This document shows, piece after piece, positions 38,984 to 42,594 of a DNA stretch of 42,594 nt (its first letter is position 1; every line of letters starts with the position of its first letter). The notes beneath the pieces were generated by a model. It was given only the letters and a program-made list of their open reading frames with translations, was not told the origin of the DNA and did no database searches. The DNA comes from a virus. The position numbers and the translations under genes were made by a program. The stretch spans positions 1 through 42,594 of the IMG/VR virus record IMGVR_UViG_3300003937_000089; one strand, given 5' to 3'.

Positions 38984-39668
38984 GTTTAATCATTCTTTTT
39001 ACAATACGAGCCGTTCCAGATTCCAACGCCTTTTTAGTTGCAATACCAATTGTTGATTTATTGAACTTTACATCATTAACGGAACCAATTTTAGTTCTTT
39101 TTATTGTGACCGCCTCACCACTTCCACTTCCTGTAAAAATGGTACCGTTCTCAGCATTAACAAATCTTACCTGCATACCAATAATAGTTTTTAGTACGGT
39201 CTTCACCCCGTCAATTGTAACTTCCTCTTCTTCAGATACCGAATAATCATATATTTCGACATAAACAAAATACTCCGCTAAAACAACATTACCCACAACC
39301 TTAATATCGTTAGATGATATTCCTTTTGCAGCTGCCTTATGTTGTTTAACCATTCTTTGTTTAATTTCTTCTTTATCTTCCGTAAATAAAAATCTATCAG
39401 TCCATTCCAAATAAGATAGAGTTATGTTACTAACACCTAATCCCACCCTATTTTCTCTTAATTCGGGGTAAAATTCATATAACTCCGGTGTAAAACCAAT
39501 ATTTAAAACTTGGATTGGTAATTGGTAATCTAACATATAATCAGATACCTCATCTATATCAATATCCTGTTCAAACTTACCTTTATAATTTTCGGTCTCT
39601 GTTTTACCTAATTGAGCCTTAACTGTAAAACTTAATAGTAACGATATAATTAAAAATATTCTTACCAT
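38964..39668 (-). CDS. CsgG-like secretion-channel protein
   Basis: A 234-residue exported protein (signal peptide VRIFLIISLLLSFTVKA, cut before Gln 19). The mature region fits the CsgG family: R-V-G-L-G-V-S-N-I-T-L-S-Y-L (~73-86, the first strand and helix of the periplasmic fold), D-I-K-V-V-G-N-V-V-L-A-E-Y-F-V-Y (~121-136), M-Q-V-R-F-V-N-A-E-N-G-T-I-F-T-G-S-G-S-G-E (~164-184) and a C-terminal helix. In CsgG nonamers the transmembrane barrel comes from two hairpins. E. coli CsgG is a lipoprotein; here no lipobox Cys follows the signal peptide. CsgG-like genes have been reported in other marine phages. A role as secretion pore for the neighbouring exported proteins is inferred. Confidence 0.75.
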   Translation of the reverse strand: MVRIFLIISLLLSFTVKAQLGKTETENYKGKFEQDIDIDEVSDYMLDYQLPIQVLNIGFTPELYEFYPELRENRVGLGVSNITLSYLEWTDRFLFTEDKEEIKQRMVKQHKAAAKGISSNDIKVVGNVVLAEYFVYVEIYDYSVSEEEEVTIDGVKTVLKTIIGMQVRFVNAENGTIFTGSGSGEAVTIKRTKIGSVNDVKFNKSTIGIATKKALESGTARIVKRMIKRGIFEE

Positions 39669-39919
39669 GTTATGTCTTCTTCTTTTTTCTCTTTCTTAGG
39701 AGGTATAACAATTGTTTTAGTTATTACCAAAGTATCCTTTATACTACTTGGGGTATTTATTTTTTGTTCCATGACAGGTAAATTTACCTTTTCTTCTTTA
39801 GGTTCAAATACAGATTGCATGTTAGCAATTAATAGTCCGAAACCCGCCGTTATAACTAAACCAATACCTGTTACTATTTGGTTTTTAATTTCTGAAAAAA
39901 ATCCTTTATTTTTACTCAT
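39662..39919 (-). CDS. Small single-pass membrane protein
   Basis: An 85-residue protein with one predicted membrane helix (IVTGIGLVITAGFGLLIANM, ~15-34) after a short Lys-containing N-terminus. A ~50-residue tail follows, ending Lys/Glu-rich (PPKKEKKEEDITW). Orientation by the positive-inside rule would place the N-terminus in the cytoplasm and the tail in the periplasm. It overlaps the CsgG-like gene by 7 bases and the T9SS-cargo gene by 4. The size and topology are also those of some phage holins or spanin-like proteins, but no lysis gene is nearby. An inner-membrane anchor for the export operon is the simpler reading. Confidence 0.7.
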   Translation of the reverse strand: MSKNKGFFSEIKNQIVTGIGLVITAGFGLLIANMQSVFEPKEEKVNLPVMEQKINTPSSIKDTLVITKTIVIPPKKEKKEEDITW

Positions 39920-40653
39920 TGTTTTATTGTTTTAAATGTTTTTACAAATTGTCCGTTAGTAATATGTAAGAGATAAACACCTTGTGGTAATGAAGATAAG
40001 TCCATTTGAAATTGTACCCATCCCGCGAAAAAAGACTTCCTCTCTTTTAAAAATTCTAATCCCCCATAGTTTAATACTCTAATAATATAATCTCCATTAT
40101 CTGGTACTGTCAGGTCGAACGTAATGGGACCTTTAGTTGGGACTGGATAAACAATCCCATAAATACCGTCAGTAGGTCTAGTATCGAAAGGCATTGATCG
40201 TTTATTAACATACCCATCCGTATTTTCAACTTCAATATCCCAACCTAATTCGGTACCCGCAGTTTTCCTACCTATTGTAATTGGAATTTCTGTCCAATTT
40301 TGATCAGTAACTTTAAATCTTACCGTAAATAATTCTGTTGTATTGATTATGGTAAAATTACCGAAGGAGGGATCATAACCTCCCCATCTAACAGTTTCGC
40401 CTTCCCAGTCCATTGTATAGGTTAACCACTCCTGTGCCTTGGGTGTCACCGTAATTGACACAAACTCTAAATAGTTTGGATCGTAATTCAATGCAAATTC
40501 AAGACTACCGACAATCTCACCCTCAGTTTCAATTTCTATGGGTAGATTAATGTAATCACTTACAGGTACTTCAATCTCAGGTACATTAAATACGACCTGA
40601 GATTGTGCACTTGTTGTGAATATTAATACTAATGTCAGTAATAATAATCTCAT
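39916..40653 (-). CDS. Secreted protein with cohesin-like domain and type IX secretion sorting domain
   Basis: A 245-residue exported protein in three parts. Signal peptide 1-18 (cut before Gln 19). Residues ~20-150 form a beta-sandwich resembling cohesin domains: V-P-V-S-D-Y-I-N-L-P-I-E-I then G-S-L-E-F-A-L-N-Y-D-P-N-Y-L-E-F-V-S-I (~49-67). Residues ~164-245 form a C-terminal domain with the hallmarks of T9SS type A sorting domains: Y-P-V-P-T-K-G-P-I-T-F (169-179), a strand V-L-N-Y-G-G, D-L-S-S-L-P-Q-G-V-Y-L-L-H-I (218-231) and T-F-K-T-I-K-Q at the end. Bacteroidota secrete and surface-attach proteins through such domains. For a phage gene this implies use of the host T9SS. Confidence 0.82.
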   Translation of the reverse strand: MRLLLLTLVLIFTTSAQSQVVFNVPEIEVPVSDYINLPIEIETEGEIVGSLEFALNYDPNYLEFVSITVTPKAQEWLTYTMDWEGETVRWGGYDPSFGNFTIINTTELFTVRFKVTDQNWTEIPITIGRKTAGTELGWDIEVENTDGYVNKRSMPFDTRPTDGIYGIVYPVPTKGPITFDLTVPDNGDYIIRVLNYGGLEFLKERKSFFAGWVQFQMDLSSLPQGVYLLHITNGQFVKTFKTIKQ

Positions 40654-40654
40654 A

Positions 40655-41749
40655 TTAATTTAAACCTGTTCCATTGGCATCTCCTAATATTAATAAGTAG
40701 AAGTTACCCGTAGTTGTGTTATTAATTAATGGAGATAAAAACTCCGTTAGACCCGGTATAGAACTAGACTGATCTGATGTTGCACTACTAATAGTAGTAT
40801 ACTGTGCTTCAGTAAAGAACAATACATCTGGATTAGAAGAATAACTTGAGTTACCTTGTGCTAATCTAGAGAATACCATATATGAATCCGATGCGGTAAT
40901 TCCATTATTTTGATTTGTATTCGCAGTATAGAACTGAATTCCTGATGGTGATTGTACCCCCGCAGCAATTTGTGCGATCATATTAGCATCTGCAGTTGAT
41001 AGTGCGGTACTCGCATCTAAACCACTTGCAATCTTGAGTCTAATTTGCCAATAATCCTGATCTAAATTTTCTGAGAACACCGACTCCCCATTCGAGTTGG
41101 TTGTTACTGTGGTAACATCTGTCCAAGACGAACCATCTGACGATTTTTGTAATATTACATCAATAGAGTCTGCTGGATTTGTCCCACTATTTAGAATTGT
41201 GGCGGTATAATCAAATGCCGGTTCTATAAAATTACCACCATTATCTTGTGTACCCAATACCCCATCAGTCCCATCAGACTTTACATAATAAGCGGTAAGG
41301 TCGGTAGTAAAATCTACGTCCGCAACTGCCGAGTTTGTATAGTTAGAAAGAAAAGGGGCATTTACTGTAAACATGTTACCCGCAATCATATCGAAAGTGG
41401 TAGATGATCCTGAATAAACCCATACCACTTTTATAACTCCACTTGTTGAATCGACATCATAAGACAAATACCCGGCAGGGCCAGATGTATTGTTATATGT
41501 TAAAGTGGGTTCATCAAATACCGTGTTATCATAATTAAATGAAAACTGAATACCTTTAACATCATTACCCGACGTATTATCGTAATAAATGTCAAATGTT
41601 GTGTTTGAGGTTGATGAGGTGGATTCTAAAGTGTAAGTTGAATCAAAGATAATATAAGGTTTAGTTGCGTCAGGTGAAGTCGTCTGCCCGAAGACAGTCA
41701 TCGTACCAATTAGCAAAGATAGTGTTAGAAAAATGTTTTTAAGTTTCAT
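40655..41749 (-). CDS. Secreted cohesin-like plus dockerin-like protein
   Basis: A 364-residue exported protein (signal peptide KLKNIFLTLSLLIGTMTVFG, cut before Gln 22). Residues ~35-150 resemble a cohesin beta-sandwich: Y-D-N-T-S-G-N-D-V-K-G-I-Q-F-S-F-N-Y-D (~56-74). Residues ~175-240 are a second beta domain. Residues ~248-300 contain two dockerin/F-hand-like halves: A-L-S-T-A-D-A-N-M-I-A-Q-I-A-A-G (249-264) and N-Q-N-N-G-I-T-A-S-D-S-Y-M-V-F-S-R-L-A (278-297), the latter with the Asx-rich calcium loop. The C-terminus F-Y-L-L-I-L-G-D recurs in the next gene upstream. It lies one base from the T9SS-cargo gene, which carries the other cohesin-like domain. Confidence 0.8.
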   Translation of the reverse strand: MKLKNIFLTLSLLIGTMTVFGQTTSPDATKPYIIFDSTYTLESTSSTSNTTFDIYYDNTSGNDVKGIQFSFNYDNTVFDEPTLTYNNTSGPAGYLSYDVDSTSGVIKVVWVYSGSSTTFDMIAGNMFTVNAPFLSNYTNSAVADVDFTTDLTAYYVKSDGTDGVLGTQDNGGNFIEPAFDYTATILNSGTNPADSIDVILQKSSDGSSWTDVTTVTTNSNGESVFSENLDQDYWQIRLKIASGLDASTALSTADANMIAQIAAGVQSPSGIQFYTANTNQNNGITASDSYMVFSRLAQGNSSYSSNPDVLFFTEAQYTTISSATSDQSSSIPGLTEFLSPLINNTTTGNFYLLILGDANGTGLN

Positions 41750-41766
41750 CGTTTTTTTTTACTTTT

Positions 41767-42594
41767 TTAATTTTTATGTCCTACTCTTAATAAATAGAAT
41801 GTTGTCTGATTTCCATTGGCTAAATCAAATAGAGACCATGATCCGTAACCAACGTATATCGTTTTATCGTCTGAATCCGCAGCAACTGCCGGCCAAATGG
41901 TCGGGTTTTGCCAAGAATTTGTGTTCCATATTTCTTGTCCCCCACCAGGGTAACTAGAAATGTTACCGTGTCTTCTCTGGTGCATTAGATAGATATCAGA
42001 GACAGAAAACGAACCTGTATTATTCACATCCATTCTCCAATAATCTTTTGAACTGAATGTGTCTGATAATAATCTATCTTGAAACCAATTTATATCTGTG
42101 GTTATAAGTGTTCCTAATGACGGATTAATATCTATTGTAAAATCGTAATCGTTGTAATTTAATGTGGTATTAAAAGAATAATACCCATTTGAATCTGTTG
42201 TTGTTGTTGCTTGAGTCGTATATGAAAAACCGACTTGATTTTTATTCTGTGTCTTTAGATAAACTGTTTGTCCTCCAATACCTTGTTCTTCTCCCCCTTT
42301 AATATAACCACTTGCCGTGATTGGTACAGCGTTAGGGTCGGTAGCAGACCATTCTGCAAATGGATGACTAGGACTGAGTTGATTAAATTGACCTGTATTG
42401 TAGTTAGCGGGTATTTCATATTGGAAATTTGCAGCACCTATACCACCAAAATTCTGTATTCTATATTCAAATTCATACCATACAGTTTTATCTAGGGTTG
42501 CCGTACCATAAGCCCATACATTCCAACCATAATGTTTAGTAACTATATCATTAGTCTTACCAATACCTTTAATCATAAACTCATGTGAGTCATC
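41767..42594 (-). CDS. Extracellular dockerin-like multidomain protein (partial, N-terminus beyond right edge)
   Basis: The frame is open to the right edge (D-D-S-H-E-F precede Met 42576), so the gene starts outside the window; at least 275 residues are present. Contents in order: a beta domain with Y-E-F-E-Y-R-I-Q-N-F-G; a carboxypeptidase-regulatory-like domain (G-Y-I-K-G-G-E-E-Q-G-I-G-G-Q-T-V-Y-L ... D-S-N-G-Y-Y-S-F); and a dockerin-like pair (I-T-T-D-I-N-W-F-Q-D-R-L and D-V-N-N-T-G-S-F-S-V-S-D-I-Y-L-M-H-Q). The C-terminus F-Y-L-L-R-V-G-H matches that of the next gene. No T9SS sorting domain is seen. It is probably an extracellular matrix-type or adhesive protein, exported like its operon partners. 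Confidence 0.8.
   Translation of the reverse strand, partial: DDSHEFMIKGIGKTNDIVTKHYGWNVWAYGTATLDKTVWYEFEYRIQNFGGIGAANFQYEIPANYNTGQFNQLSPSHPFAEWSATDPNAVPITASGYIKGGEEQGIGGQTVYLKTQNKNQVGFSYTTQATTTTDSNGYYSFNTTLNYNDYDFTIDINPSLGTLITTDINWFQDRLLSDTFSSKDYWRMDVNNTGSFSVSDIYLMHQRRHGNISSYPGGGQEIWNTNSWQNPTIWPAVAADSDDKTIYVGYGSWSLFDLANGNQTTFYLLRVGHKN

Noticed and set aside
39662-39919. Small membrane protein as a holin
   Set aside because: No endolysin or spanin gene adjoins, and its overlaps tie it to the exported-protein operon. Not excluded, but not supported.
1-42594. tRNA genes, integrase, transposase, small terminase, tail sheath and tube genes
   Set aside because: Looked for and not found in this window; they may lie elsewhere in the genome.

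Overview
The window is part of a large, AT-rich, T4-like tailed-phage genome (myovirus type). The host is most likely a marine or aquatic member of the Bacteroidota, probably a flavobacterium. The phage assignment rests on a T4-type head module on the minus strand between about 20.8 and 29.9 kb: large terminase, portal, core protein, prohead protease, acidic scaffold and gp23-type major capsid protein. A gp55-type late sigma factor and a gp5-like baseplate protein support it. The host assignment rests on several independent signs. Promoters have the Bacteroidota form TTTG-N19/20-TATATTT. Shine-Dalgarno sites are almost absent. The bS21 and ClpC proteins resemble Bacteroidota versions. Five signal peptides appear to be cut just before Gln, and one secreted protein carries a type IX secretion (T9SS) sorting domain.

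Layout. 1-1.5 kb (minus): a Thr/Pro-repeat surface or fibre protein that runs off the left edge. 1.5-5.1 kb (plus): small structural or internal-head candidates, including a protein with six 47-residue repeats and a WYL-like protein. 5.1-11.3 kb (plus): nucleotide and accessory genes (dUTPase, PhoH, HD-like and HAD-like proteins) and three glycosyltransferases. 11.3-20.4 kb (plus): late sigma factor, baseplate and tail candidates, and small basic proteins likely to be head-packaged. 20.3-34.4 kb (minus): dCMP deaminase, the head module, a cluster of unknown acidic proteins, a nucleotidyltransferase and a KTSC protein. A plus-strand rpsU (bS21) gene interrupts the head module. 34.5-37.1 kb: divergent chaperone genes, Hsp20 (minus) and a ClpC-like unfoldase without N domain (plus). 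37.2-42.6 kb (minus): an unusual operon of exported proteins, comprising a CsgG-like protein, a beta-barrel candidate, a small membrane protein, cohesin-like and dockerin-like proteins and a T9SS cargo protein.

How it fits together. Early and host-like genes use the TTTG/TATATTT promoter. Many structural genes are instead preceded by a lone TATTTATA box, often so close to the ATG that the mRNA would be leaderless; the gp55-like sigma is the obvious candidate to read it. The prohead protease probably matures a family of proteins bearing (L/I)-x-E sites, including several small proteins whose N termini resemble T4 capsid-targeting peptides. The phage appears to retune host translation (bS21), proteolysis (ClpC with a ClpP-docking VGF loop) and the cell envelope (the exported operon). 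The exported operon is the best candidate for an undescribed system.

Once the genes at the two edges are counted, no stretch longer than 300 bases lacks a gene. I saw no tRNA, rRNA, CRISPR array, transposon or integrase.
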